Assembly: GCF_007558825.1 (NCBI RefSeq)
Contig: NZ_VLTK01000011.1
Location: 1 to 64,000 of the forward strand
Direction: 5' to 3'
DNA length: 64,000 bases
DNA from: Brevibacterium aurantiacum
GTDB lineage: Bacteria; Actinomycetota; Actinomycetes; Actinomycetales; Brevibacteriaceae
Positions 1 through 8,169 of the stretch are shown here, in pieces; positions within the stretch are counted from its first letter, which is position 1, and the number at the start of each line of letters is the position of its first letter. The translations under genes were made by a program, and so were the position numbers. Below the pieces are notes generated by a model. It searched no databases, was not told where the DNA came from, and worked only from the letters and a program-made list of their open reading frames with translations.

Positions 1-214
1 CAGTTTCATGTTCGAGACTGGGCGTGTTTGTAGTCGACATGATTCTCTCCTCTGGGCGTCCGTCGCTTGCAGGAAAACTTCGTTGTTGCTTCCCGCTGTC
101 CCTGGTTGCTCGGAGCGCCTTCATTTTGAGATTTTGTGCGATCTCAATCACATTGTCATTGCTTACTGTATACGGCTCGTATATTGCACGCAAGAGTTCT
201 ACGCGACTCACCGA

Positions 215-267
215 TAGTCCCGCGTAGCCAGTGGTCGCGCCTCACAGGGTCGCGCGGGACTACATTT
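215..267 (+). terminator. Hairpin with T-rich tail
   Basis: TAGTCCCGCG at 215-224 pairs perfectly with CGCGGGACTA at 253-262. The loop is 28 nt, and CATTTT follows. This looks like a plus-strand terminator or the 3' end of a structured RNA. No gene is recognised immediately upstream inside the window. Confidence 0.45.
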
Positions 268-336
268 TCTGTATTGAGGTCTTCGCGGAGCGCCACCCGT
301 AAAGATTCCCTGCGCGGGATAGTATTGACCCATCAC

Positions 337-383
337 GACCGGTTCCGCCTACTTCGGTAGGTCCAGGACCGGTCCTCATTTTT
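337..383 (+). terminator. Strong two-tier hairpin terminator
   Basis: GACCGGT (337-343) pairs with ACCGGTC (368-374). Inside it, CCTAC (348-352) pairs with GTAGG (357-361) around a TTCG tetraloop. The tail is CTCATTTTT. This has the form of an intrinsic terminator. Because the loop is itself structured, it could also be the end of a small RNA whose body lies between about 215 and 337. Confidence 0.5.
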
Positions 384-992
384 CTCCGGTGGTGCACTTG
401 GGAGTGGGATGTGTCCGCACCCCCAATTTGGCTCCGCCTCACTGTCGCAAATGCCCGATAGCACAGGGCCTATGTCAAAGTAGACGGTACTGATCTAAGT
501 GAAGGGCTACTCAGGCCGTGGTGGCCGAGGCCTATATATCAGGACCGGATATCGCACAGTTCGACGAATATTGGCCAATGGAAGAATAGGCCATAGCGCC
601 GATGTGCGCGCGAGGAGAGTGAGAGACGATGCAACGAGAGGGCGGCTGGAGCCGGATGCCCGACCCACCCCGAACCTAGGCCCAGCGGTGAGGCCCGGTC
701 GACTGCCGGTGCGGAGTCCGAGCATCTAGAGCCGTTGTCGTCGTGCGCCCGATCCCACTGGAGGCCTTCGAGGCCGGAGCCAAAATCGCCGCTTCCATAG
801 ATGCACTTATGGACGAATTGGAAACGAAGCAAAGTCTCCCGTGCAATCATCCCGAGAAGCAGTAATACAGGGAGCGGGGAAACATCCCCGCATCGATACC
901 CCATGCGCCCTCCTGAAGTAGTCGCGTTCCAGTCCACAAGATCCTCCGACTGGAACCCTAGGCATGCATGTACGAGAAGCTAAGGTAATTCC

Positions 993-2510
993 ATGAGCGA
1001 AGAGGACCACCCCGACCACTACGAAGAGAGTCATGCCGCGGACGGCAAAGAGGCATCAAAAGTGGGAGCCGGGCCAAAGGGTTTCCACGTAGACGAGGTC
1101 CGAGCAGAAGCACGGAAGAAGATCGGGGCAGCGGCGAAGTCAGAAGGGATGTCCATTGAAAGATATGAGAATATCCAGAAGGCGATAAGGGACGGCCGAA
1201 GCGAGGATTACACCGACGACGAGTTTGATTCCGTAGGAAGAATCCAAGAAGATTTCAGAGCACAAACCCTGTCGCAAATTCAGAGCTTGTTTTCGAAACC
1301 ATGGCTCCAGACTTCTGCAACTAGAGGTTTGTTAAAAACGGCTATTCGCAGCGACATCTCGGACACTACGAATAACTTTTCAAAGACTTTCGTCCCCCAA
1401 TGGGATTTCGGAACACTCCAGTCTGCAATTGCTGCAGTGAATCCGCCTGAGGTAGCCATCAACCCCGAGACCATGAACGCATTCCGCAATGCCATGGCGC
1501 ACAACCAACTCCCCGTTGATATGGAAGGCCTCAAGGTCCTGCAGGACGAGATACAAAAAGTTGCCCGTGCCGCACTAACGGCAGGGTTTGCCACTCGGAC
1601 CCAGAGTTTCCTCTCCAACGATGACAAGCTTCGTTACCGGTGGAATCATCCGGTCTGGCACTACACTAACGGGCGTGCCTTGCTCTCTATTCTGGGAAAC
1701 GGCGAACTGTGGGCCTCCAGTCCCGAGAATCTCAACGACTCTTCCGAATTGAAACACGGTTTTGAAATCATCCTAGGAGTCTTCGAAGAACGGGCGAGGG
1801 AAGCTGAATCCCACGACCACAAACAGGCTGATTGGCAATCCGTTCTGTCCAATGTTCTGAACAAGGACTATATCCAGAACATCATTAACGAGGTCTACAT
1901 TATTTCTGCTTCCACGGAAAGGGACAGCCTGACGCTGTGGAGAAACTATGCCGATGGTGACGGATTCGCCTTAGGTATTGATGCCGGTATCGAATTGTCT
2001 GCAGACGGAATCGCTGTGGACGAAGCCGAAAACGCCGAGAGCATCCGCAGCGACGTACCTCTGATTAGCGGCTGGTACCGCGTCAGTTACAAGGACGCCG
2101 AGAAACTAAACCTTGCGCGTTCGTTCATACAGAACGCGGTGGAGGACATTCGCCGCACTTCCAAAAAGAGTTGGCCGGCATTGATAGCGGAGCTGCGGAA
2201 GCAGGTCGTGATTCTGGCATCAGTCATGAAAGATGTTGCCTTCCGTGATGAGAAGGAAGTTCGGTGGATAACCACGAACTTCACAACTTTCGATCCCGTG
2301 TATTACGAACATGGGCGCAGATCCATCGTGCCGGTGTTGCACATCAGAACTTCTGCGGAGGAGAACGAACTCCTGCCGCTGAAGGGGATCCGCTGTTCTC
2401 CAGTACCCGATATGAGCATCGTTCGAACATTGGAGGGGCTACTGAAGCAGCGGGGGTACGACCGTGCAGCCAACAACGTAGAGCAATCTCAACAACCATT
2501 CAAGGGCTAG
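993..2510 (+). CDS. DUF2971 domain protein
   Basis: 505-aa soluble protein of unknown function. The N-terminal 200 residues are charged and helical and match nothing I know. From about residue 215 it carries the DUF2971 pattern: HYTN at 223-226, an ASSPENLNDSSEL segment around 241-253, a central S-A-S-T at about 305-308, and TLWRNYADGDG at about 313-323. DUF2971 proteins are widespread, usually solitary and often in variable regions; their biochemical role is not established. AAGG lies 8 nt before the ATG. Its codons are visibly more AT-rich than those of the core genes to the right, and both flanks lack intact genes, which suggests horizontal acquisition. No partner gene is seen. Confidence 0.75.
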   Translation: MSEEDHPDHYEESHAADGKEASKVGAGPKGFHVDEVRAEARKKIGAAAKSEGMSIERYENIQKAIRDGRSEDYTDDEFDSVGRIQEDFRAQTLSQIQSLFSKPWLQTSATRGLLKTAIRSDISDTTNNFSKTFVPQWDFGTLQSAIAAVNPPEVAINPETMNAFRNAMAHNQLPVDMEGLKVLQDEIQKVARAALTAGFATRTQSFLSNDDKLRYRWNHPVWHYTNGRALLSILGNGELWASSPENLNDSSELKHGFEIILGVFEERAREAESHDHKQADWQSVLSNVLNKDYIQNIINEVYIISASTERDSLTLWRNYADGDGFALGIDAGIELSADGIAVDEAENAESIRSDVPLISGWYRVSYKDAEKLNLARSFIQNAVEDIRRTSKKSWPALIAELRKQVVILASVMKDVAFRDEKEVRWITTNFTTFDPVYYEHGRRSIVPVLHIRTSAEENELLPLKGIRCSPVPDMSIVRTLEGLLKQRGYDRAANNVEQSQQPFKG

Positions 2511-2993
2511 ATGGTATCCACAGAGGAACAATTTGAGATTGACAGGGTTGCCAAGACGGGCGGCATCTTCACCAATCCGGTTATGCGATCGCAATGCTAA
2601 AAAATGCTCCGCGAGCTAGAAGGCGAACTGGTCCCGAAAAGCGCCTGCGGTTGGCATAGTCCCGCAGAGTCATGGTCAGCTCCGAGAGCCCGAAGTCCGC
2701 ACGGTAGCAATCAGCGTAATTCTCACATCCTCAACGCGAACCTCGACCGCGAACACTAGCGCAGTAATGCAGGCGTGGCCGCCGTTACGCTTCGACGCGC
2801 AGCCGAGGCTTGGTCGGGAGACCGAGACGTTGTCGGATGGCTCGATGCTCGCGCCGAGCTCATTGACACGATTGGCATGTTGGACAAAAAGAGGTGGCCA
2901 TAAGCAATCAGAGAATGAGGTAAAAACGACTTGGAAGCATCACGGTGTCGATGCGTTGAAACATCAATAAAAAATCAAGCTGGTCAGACATTG
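2511..2993. other. Intergenic stretch with probable gene remnants
   Basis: No intact gene. A 29-codon plus frame starts with ATG directly after the DUF2971 stop (2511-2600). Another plus frame ending at about 2903 encodes a protein-like tail (AAEAWSGDRDVVGWLDARAE...) but has a stop just upstream of it and no start. I read these as eroded coding sequence rather than functional genes. Confidence 0.4.
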
Positions 2994-3989
2994 TCAACTA
3001 CGTTCGGATATGAAAATCTCGGGTACAAACCATTCGTGAGTGAATTCGCTCTCACCTTTAAGCACTCGGTCGAGACACAAACGGGCGATGGCCGCCCCAA
3101 ATTCTTTCGCACGGATGTTTAGTGCCACGTCGCAGTCTATGAGTCTGGTTTCAATTTCATTCGTTGTCAGTACGGCTGTACGAGCTGATTCCAGGTCAAT
3201 GAGTTCGGTGTATAGCTTCTGGGAGCGTGCCGCCATCGACAACAGTGTTCCTCCGTGAACAATCAGATCGTACGACTTTCGATCGATGATTCGTCGTGAG
3301 AAGTCTTCAGAGAATGACCATGAATTCGGGTCAGGAGAGACAGTGAGCACGTCTGGCTCCAACCCTCTCACGGTGCACCAATTGACGAATGAGCTGATGA
3401 GCATCTGAGACCACGAATACTTGTCCAGAGGTTCGAATGCAATGAGGAACGGTGATGTCACTGCACGCTGCTGTTCCAGTCCATCGAGTGCCTCCGTCAG
3501 CATCTTCCAATAGTCGATCTCGATCAGGCCGGCCAATCGACTGGTCGGCAGCCCCTCAATTCGGCCGGCCGTAAATACTGTTGATCCATTATCGAGATTC
3601 TCGCGAAGAGGGCCATCGCTCAGACACGCATCGACAACAATCACTGCAGCGAACTGCGTCCACCGACGCGGATCTTTAGCGTCGGAAATGATCGTCAGGT
3701 CATAACCGTATTGTCCCAACTCGTCCGCGACCGACATCGCAAACGCCATGTAGAACTCCATCCCGAGCACCCGCCTGGGAATGTAGATTCCGACGTTGAG
3801 GCTCGACCCGCTGCGAAGCGACTGCGCAGGTCGGTTCGGCGAGTAACCCAACTCGGCTGCACCCTCGAGAACCTTGGCACGCGTAGCCTCGGCAACTCTC
3901 CCCCGACGTCGCAACGCATCGGACACCGTTGTCACGGACAATCCGACGTGAGCAGCGAGATCATGCAGCGTGGGCGACGGTCGTTTCAT
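2994..3989 (-). CDS. LacI family transcriptional regulator
   Basis: DNA-binding repressor of about 331 aa. The N-terminus has the LacI helix-turn-helix (TLHDLAAHVGLSVTTVSDAL, about residues 6-25) and the hinge segment GYSPNRPAQSLRSGSS. The rest is a periplasmic-binding-protein-like sensor domain. I chose the ATG at 3989 because the family consensus starts there; an upstream in-frame ATG at 4037 adds 16 atypical residues. The gene is divergent from the symporter/deacetylase operon, and a perfect 20-bp palindrome at 4108-4127 is its likely operator. The effector is unknown. The neighbours suggest an acetylated small molecule rather than a plain sugar, but this is inference. Confidence 0.88.
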   Translation of the reverse strand: MKRPSPTLHDLAAHVGLSVTTVSDALRRRGRVAEATRAKVLEGAAELGYSPNRPAQSLRSGSSLNVGIYIPRRVLGMEFYMAFAMSVADELGQYGYDLTIISDAKDPRRWTQFAAVIVVDACLSDGPLRENLDNGSTVFTAGRIEGLPTSRLAGLIEIDYWKMLTEALDGLEQQRAVTSPFLIAFEPLDKYSWSQMLISSFVNWCTVRGLEPDVLTVSPDPNSWSFSEDFSRRIIDRKSYDLIVHGGTLLSMAARSQKLYTELIDLESARTAVLTTNEIETRLIDCDVALNIRAKEFGAAIARLCLDRVLKGESEFTHEWFVPEIFISERS

Positions 3990-4070
3990 ACGGGAACAGT
4001 ACCAGCCCGAATGAAAGGGACCGGGTCGAGGGTTCATTGCCCATTTAGTCGATTACGGAGGCCCGACCCC

Positions 4071-4101
4071 TTGACACGGAACCAACGTATATGGCTACAC
4101 T
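4071..4101 (+). promoter_or_regulatory. Promoter of symporter/deacetylase operon
   Basis: TTGACA at 4071-4076 is an exact -35 element. TACACT at 4096-4101 is a plausible -10. The 19-nt spacer is a little long. The predicted start falls just inside the operator at 4108-4127, so repressor binding would block initiation. Confidence 0.55.
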
Positions 4102-4107
4102 CTTTCA

Positions 4108-4127
4108 ATGCCGGAACGTTCCGGCAT
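4108..4127. promoter_or_regulatory. LacI-type operator, perfect 20-bp palindrome
   Basis: ATGCCGGAACGTTCCGGCAT is a perfect inverted repeat with the central CG typical of LacI-family operators. It lies at about +1 to +20 of the predicted promoter and between the divergent regulator and the operon. Confidence 0.75.
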
Positions 4128-4159
4128 GACGCAATCCAACGTTTTGAAGGTTGTTGTTC

Positions 4160-4360
4160 ATGTCAAAGAAGACAGGTACCACTCGAACAGTCAGAGCAAT
4201 CATTGCGATTGCCGCCGTCCTCATACTATTCCCTCCCCTGCACTGGATCTTCGGCCAAGGCTGGTGGTCATTGGCCTACATCGTCGGCAGTTCCACACTC
4301 GTCGCGGCAATGATTCTCGCACTCAACAAGATTACGCTCACTGCCGAGGGAGGCGATTGA
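4160..4360 (+). CDS. Small DUF3311-like membrane protein
   Basis: 66-aa protein with two hydrophobic segments and an FPPLHWIF motif between them, resembling the short DUF3311 proteins that precede sodium/solute symporters. I start it at the ATG at 4160, since the upstream in-frame TTG codons have no ribosome site. Its stop is 2 nt before the symporter ATG, so the two are probably translationally coupled. Its likely role is as a small accessory subunit of the symporter. The family assignment rests on size, topology and position only. Confidence 0.7.
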   Translation: MSKKTGTTRTVRAIIAIAAVLILFPPLHWIFGQGWWSLAYIVGSSTLVAAMILALNKITLTAEGGD

Positions 4361-4362
4361 GC

Positions 4363-5853
4363 ATGTGGATCACATTCGGCATGATCGCTGCCTTCTTCAT
4401 CTTCGTCATCATCGTCATGGAACGCTCCACTGCCAAGGACGCTTCCTTTTCCGACTACGCGACCGGAGGCCGGTCGTTCAACTCCGTCTACGGGACAGCT
4501 GCGTTCATCAACACCTGGCTGCCAGGTACCGTCTTCATTTCGTTCGCAGGACTTACCGCCGGCAGTGGAGTGACTGGGTTCTATCTCGTCCAGTACAGCG
4601 TCTTCGCTGCCATCATCATGTTCCTGTTGGCCAAGCCAGCCTACCTCTGGGGCACACGGTACGATCTCCGCACCCAGGCTGACTTACTCGGTCTCCGCTA
4701 CGGCTCGACAACAGTCCGCGTCATCGCAGCGATCATCGGGGTCATCGCATCGATCCCATGGGTCGTTCTGGGAATGCAGTCACTGGCGCTCATCTTCAGT
4801 TTCTCATCCGACGGGGCCATCGGACCCGTCTTTGCTGTCGTCCTCGGCGTCGTCGTCCTGACGATCCGACAAATCTGGACCGTGAAATTCGGTATGCGAG
4901 GAGTGATGATTTCGGATCTGATCCAAGGAATCGCTGCCTACTTGATCGGATTCCTCGTCATCTTCGGGCTTATTGTCTGGCTCATCGCCAACAACCATGG
5001 ATTCGACCAAGTCGACCCGGCGCTCCTCATCCTGCCCGGGCCAGGAAGCGAGCTTGGTCCTCTCTATCTGTTTTCGCTGGTCCTCACCGGCGCATTGGGC
5101 GGCTGGTGCTGGCCGGACATCTTCGTCCGCCTCTTCACACAGAATGGTGTCAGCACCATCCGTCGCACCTCCGTCCAAGCAGTCCCGATCCTGCTCGTCT
5201 TCGCCACCGCACTCAACGTGCTGGCACTACTGGCATCATCAGTGCCAGAGGTCGCCGCGGCACCGGACACTGTGTGGTTCGTCCTGGCCTCATTCGGAGG
5301 CCCATTGCTCCTCGGCCTGGCCGGCATCTGCGTACTGTGCGGCTCCATGGGCAACGTCGGCGCGAACCTCCAGGCAATCGGAGCCATGACCGCCAATGAC
5401 ATCATCGGGCCGATGAAGAAGCAAGAGATTCAGAACGCACGAATCGGCAAGATTTCTGTCGCAGCTGTCACGATCATTTCGTCTCTCGGAGCGCTGGCAA
5501 CGGCTACGACTACGTCAGGTCTCGTGCTGTGGGCACAAGTCTCATATCAAGGAATCTGCCAACTCGCACCGACGCTGTTCCTCGGCATCTTTTGGCGACG
5601 AACGACTGCGCTCAGCGCCATTCTAGGAATGATTCTCGGTTTCGGTACCGCCGCGATCGTGCAGATTTTCTACCCGATTTCAGTGCCATGGCTGGGCGGA
5701 ATGACCTCAGGCATAGCGGGGCTGATCATCAACACTGCCGTTATGGTGGCCGTCAGCCTGCTCCTGCCCAATAGCGCAAAAGAACAGACCCGAGTCGACA
5801 ACCTCTTTGCCGAACTCAACCAGAAGCAGAAGGACGAGAAACAAGCATCATGA
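4363..5853 (+). CDS. Sodium:solute symporter (SSS family)
   Basis: 496-aa polytopic membrane protein with about 13 hydrophobic segments. It has the SSS-family layout: an extracellular N-terminus followed by a DYATGGRSFNSVYGTAAF stretch near residues 30-50. The ATG at 4363 follows the DUF3311-like stop by 2 nt; the longer open frame upstream of it is out-of-frame reading of the small protein and operator. Its stop overlaps the ATG of the deacetylase (ATGA). Substrate cannot be read from sequence. Coupling with an HDAC-fold amidohydrolase suggests that it imports an acetylated amine or similar amide. Confidence 0.88.
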   Translation: MWITFGMIAAFFIFVIIVMERSTAKDASFSDYATGGRSFNSVYGTAAFINTWLPGTVFISFAGLTAGSGVTGFYLVQYSVFAAIIMFLLAKPAYLWGTRYDLRTQADLLGLRYGSTTVRVIAAIIGVIASIPWVVLGMQSLALIFSFSSDGAIGPVFAVVLGVVVLTIRQIWTVKFGMRGVMISDLIQGIAAYLIGFLVIFGLIVWLIANNHGFDQVDPALLILPGPGSELGPLYLFSLVLTGALGGWCWPDIFVRLFTQNGVSTIRRTSVQAVPILLVFATALNVLALLASSVPEVAAAPDTVWFVLASFGGPLLLGLAGICVLCGSMGNVGANLQAIGAMTANDIIGPMKKQEIQNARIGKISVAAVTIISSLGALATATTTSGLVLWAQVSYQGICQLAPTLFLGIFWRRTTALSAILGMILGFGTAAIVQIFYPISVPWLGGMTSGIAGLIINTAVMVAVSLLLPNSAKEQTRVDNLFAELNQKQKDEKQAS

Positions 5854-6992
5854 CCAACGCAGAACGCACAAATTCACGCAACACCGGTTACATCTGGCAC
5901 GAACGATTCGGATGGCACGACACTTCTACCCACGTCGGCTTCCTCCCTGCAGGCGGTTTGCTCCAACCTCTCGAGCACTTTGAAAGCTCGGCGTCCAAGA
6001 CACGAATGGCGAGTCTCATCGAAGTCAGCGGCCTGCGAAAAAGCCTGACCGACCTGGAATTCGCCCCTGCCACAAAAGAACAAATCCTTTCGGTGCACAC
6101 GAACGATTACGTCGACCGGATCATCAAACAGAGCAGTTCCAGAGGCGGTGACGCCGGCGATGGCACTTCGCCCTTTGGCCCCGGCAGCTACGAAATCGCG
6201 CAGATGGCCGCTGGCGCAACGACATCGGCGCTGCTCAACGTGCTCGACGACACCGTCGACAACTCCTACGCACTGGTGCGTCCACCAGGCCACCACGCGG
6301 AACCTCAACAGGGTCGCGGGTTCTGCATATTCTCGAACGTCAGCATTGCGATCAACGAAGCAAGACGTCAGGAAAAGGCGCACCGAATAGCCATCGTCGA
6401 CATCGATGTCCACCACGGAAACGGAGCACAGAAGATCTACTGGAACGATCCCGAGGTGCTGACGATCTCCGTCCACCAAGACCGTTTGTTCCCGCTTGAC
6501 TCCGGCATGTTCGACGAAACCGGTGGAGAAGACAGCAATCGGACCAACATCAATCTTCCGCTTCCGGCAGGGTGCGGCAATGGAGCGTACGTCGCCACCG
6601 TTTCCGAGAACGTCGTTCCTGCTCTCGAAGCGTTTCGCCCCGAAGTGATCATCGTCAGTTGCGGCTTCGACGCATCGATGGCAGATCCATTGGGTCGTAT
6701 GTGCGTCACAGCCGCGGGCTATGCGCAGATGACAAAGGTCCTGATGTCCGCGGCAGACTCACTGTGCGATGGAAGGCTTGTTTTCTCGCATGAGGGCGGG
6801 TACTCCCCTGCCTATGTTCCATTTTGCGGGCTTTCGGTGGTCGAAACTCTTGCTGGCATCGACGAGCTCACTCCCGACCCGTTCGTTTGGGCATTCGACG
6901 AGTACCCCGTACACGAGGTCACGCGTGATCAGCGCGAGGCCATTGATCGCGGATATGAAGTCGTCCGAAAGGCAGTCGGCACAATGCAGTGA
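5850..6992 (+). CDS. HDAC-superfamily deacetylase
   Basis: 380-aa zinc amidohydrolase of the histone deacetylase/acetylpolyamine amidohydrolase/AcuC superfamily. Visible signatures are PGHH (146-149, catalytic His pair), DIDVHHGNG with zinc ligands D186 and H188, CGFDA with zinc ligand D274, and a late SHEGGYS loop. All catalytic residues are present. Bacterial members act on acetylpolyamines, other acetyl-amides or acetylated proteins. Here the enzyme is translationally coupled to a symporter and shares its LacI control, which favours a small imported substrate. Exact substrate unknown. Confidence 0.88.
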   Translation: MTNAERTNSRNTGYIWHERFGWHDTSTHVGFLPAGGLLQPLEHFESSASKTRMASLIEVSGLRKSLTDLEFAPATKEQILSVHTNDYVDRIIKQSSSRGGDAGDGTSPFGPGSYEIAQMAAGATTSALLNVLDDTVDNSYALVRPPGHHAEPQQGRGFCIFSNVSIAINEARRQEKAHRIAIVDIDVHHGNGAQKIYWNDPEVLTISVHQDRLFPLDSGMFDETGGEDSNRTNINLPLPAGCGNGAYVATVSENVVPALEAFRPEVIIVSCGFDASMADPLGRMCVTAAGYAQMTKVLMSAADSLCDGRLVFSHEGGYSPAYVPFCGLSVVETLAGIDELTPDPFVWAFDEYPVHEVTRDQREAIDRGYEVVRKAVGTMQ

Positions 6993-7444
6993 TTGTCATC
7001 TCAGCAGTCAAAAGCACCGTTTGTTCCTGTCGAAAACGGGCCACTCTCGGTCGTCCGAATAATGAGCGATGAAGTCATTCCTGCGAGAAGATGCCGGCTA
7101 GGTCGCAGGACTACGAAGCCCCCGTAGGCTAGACCTGTGTCGGAAAATCTACGCAGGGCCCGACAGAATGTTTCCGGCCCCCTGACGCCAAGACGAACAT
7201 CCCTATGTGAATCTCCAGGAGCATGAGCAACATCGGCACTCAGTCCAGAATGAACAGCCGCGCGATCGGCACTACGCCGGACCCAGCACAGACGGAGACC
7301 GGGGGCGAGTACACGTTTGAGCGCGTCGATTGGTCAGTCTGTGATTGAGATCCATGTTTGGATAGTTGAGGCGGGACCGGGGTTCCGTCTCGAATATCCG
7401 GGCACTAGTCGGGTGGCGACATCATTTCCGGAGAATTTTTGTAC
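6993..7444. other. Intergenic between two convergent operons
   Basis: No confident gene. A 41-codon plus frame at 7223-7348 has AGGAG almost touching its ATG and ends ...EYTFERVDWSVCD. It could be a small protein or the tail of a lost gene. I found no convincing intrinsic terminator for either converging operon. Confidence 0.4.
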
Positions 7445-8095
7445 TCATGTTTCAGAGCCAAGTCTCGCAATAGACTCTGGCCAAGAAAGGCCAAGGAGAT
7501 CAAGCGTAGAAGCACCCTGGCGCAATTGCTCCCGTTGTCCTATCTCCTTCGCTTCTCTGGCTTCAGCGGACTTCAGCGCCGCCTGCCCTTCCACCCCCGG
7601 TACTCTGACCAGCCCATCAGCATCTCCAACGATGATGTCTTTTGGCACGACCTCGATGCCGCCGATCGTGACCGGGACGTTGATCGCTCCTATCTGCCGT
7701 TTCGTGGTGCGACGAATGCACACTCCGCGGGTAAAGACAGGGAACCCGGACTCGACAATGTCGCGGCTATCACGAACCGCCCCATCGATGACGAGGCCAG
7801 CAACCCCTCTTTCCTGTGCAGCCAATGTCAATACGTCTCCCCAAGGGCCAGCGTCCGTGTAGCCTCCGATGTCAACAACGAGGACATCACCGGGACCTGC
7901 GTGCATGAGTCCCACGTGGATAAACCAGTTATCGGCCGGATCGAGCTTGACGGTGACAGCTCGACCGGCGAGCACTGAGGTTGGATCAAGTGGTTTGATC
8001 GCCGGATCGATGGCCCCTTTCTGCCCGTGTGCTTCATAAACTGTCGCCGCGCCCAGTTCTCCCAATCGGGCGAAAACCTTCTCTTCGAGTGCCAT
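7445..8095 (-). CDS. RraA-like aldolase (HMG/CHA aldolase family)
   Basis: 216-aa protein of the RraA fold. It has the family signatures GLVIDGAVRDSRDI around residues 100-115 (the Arg-Asp pair used for metal and substrate binding in 4-hydroxy-4-methyl-2-oxoglutarate aldolases) and VGDADGLVRVP near residue 165. Members cleave 4-hydroxy(-4-methyl)-2-oxoglutarate or decarboxylate oxaloacetate. RNase E inhibition, the other role of RraA, is unlikely in this metabolic setting. It is the last gene of the pxp operon, 74 nt after the aminotransferase. Confidence 0.82.
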   Translation of the reverse strand: MALEEKVFARLGELGAATVYEAHGQKGAIDPAIKPLDPTSVLAGRAVTVKLDPADNWFIHVGLMHAGPGDVLVVDIGGYTDAGPWGDVLTLAAQERGVAGLVIDGAVRDSRDIVESGFPVFTRGVCIRRTTKRQIGAINVPVTIGGIEVVPKDIIVGDADGLVRVPGVEGQAALKSAEAREAKEIGQREQLRQGASTLDLLGLSWPESIARLGSET

Positions 8096-8169
8096 TGCTA
8101 TGTCCTCCCGTTGTGTACTACTGGTTTTCGTGATTGCCGAAGCGTCTATTCTTAATTCCGGTGCAACGG

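Larger units (their letters stand above)
1..992. other. Gene-poor left edge
   Basis: I see no convincing gene here. Open frames are short, overlap on both strands and have no good ribosome site. A plus-strand frame around 730-863 encodes a protein-like tail (ending in residues like IAASIDALMDELETKQ) but has no start or upstream domain, so it may be the end of a decayed gene. The stretch has two strong hairpins (215-262 and 337-383), described separately. It probably marks the edge of an accessory segment. Confidence 0.5.

Noticed and set aside
337..376. tRNA or tRNA-like fold
   Set aside because: The nested stems with a TTCG loop lack an anticodon arm, T-loop consensus and CCA-end geometry.
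2938..2955. Terminator of the LacI gene
   Set aside because: Only a 5-bp stem with an 8-nt loop; too weak to claim.
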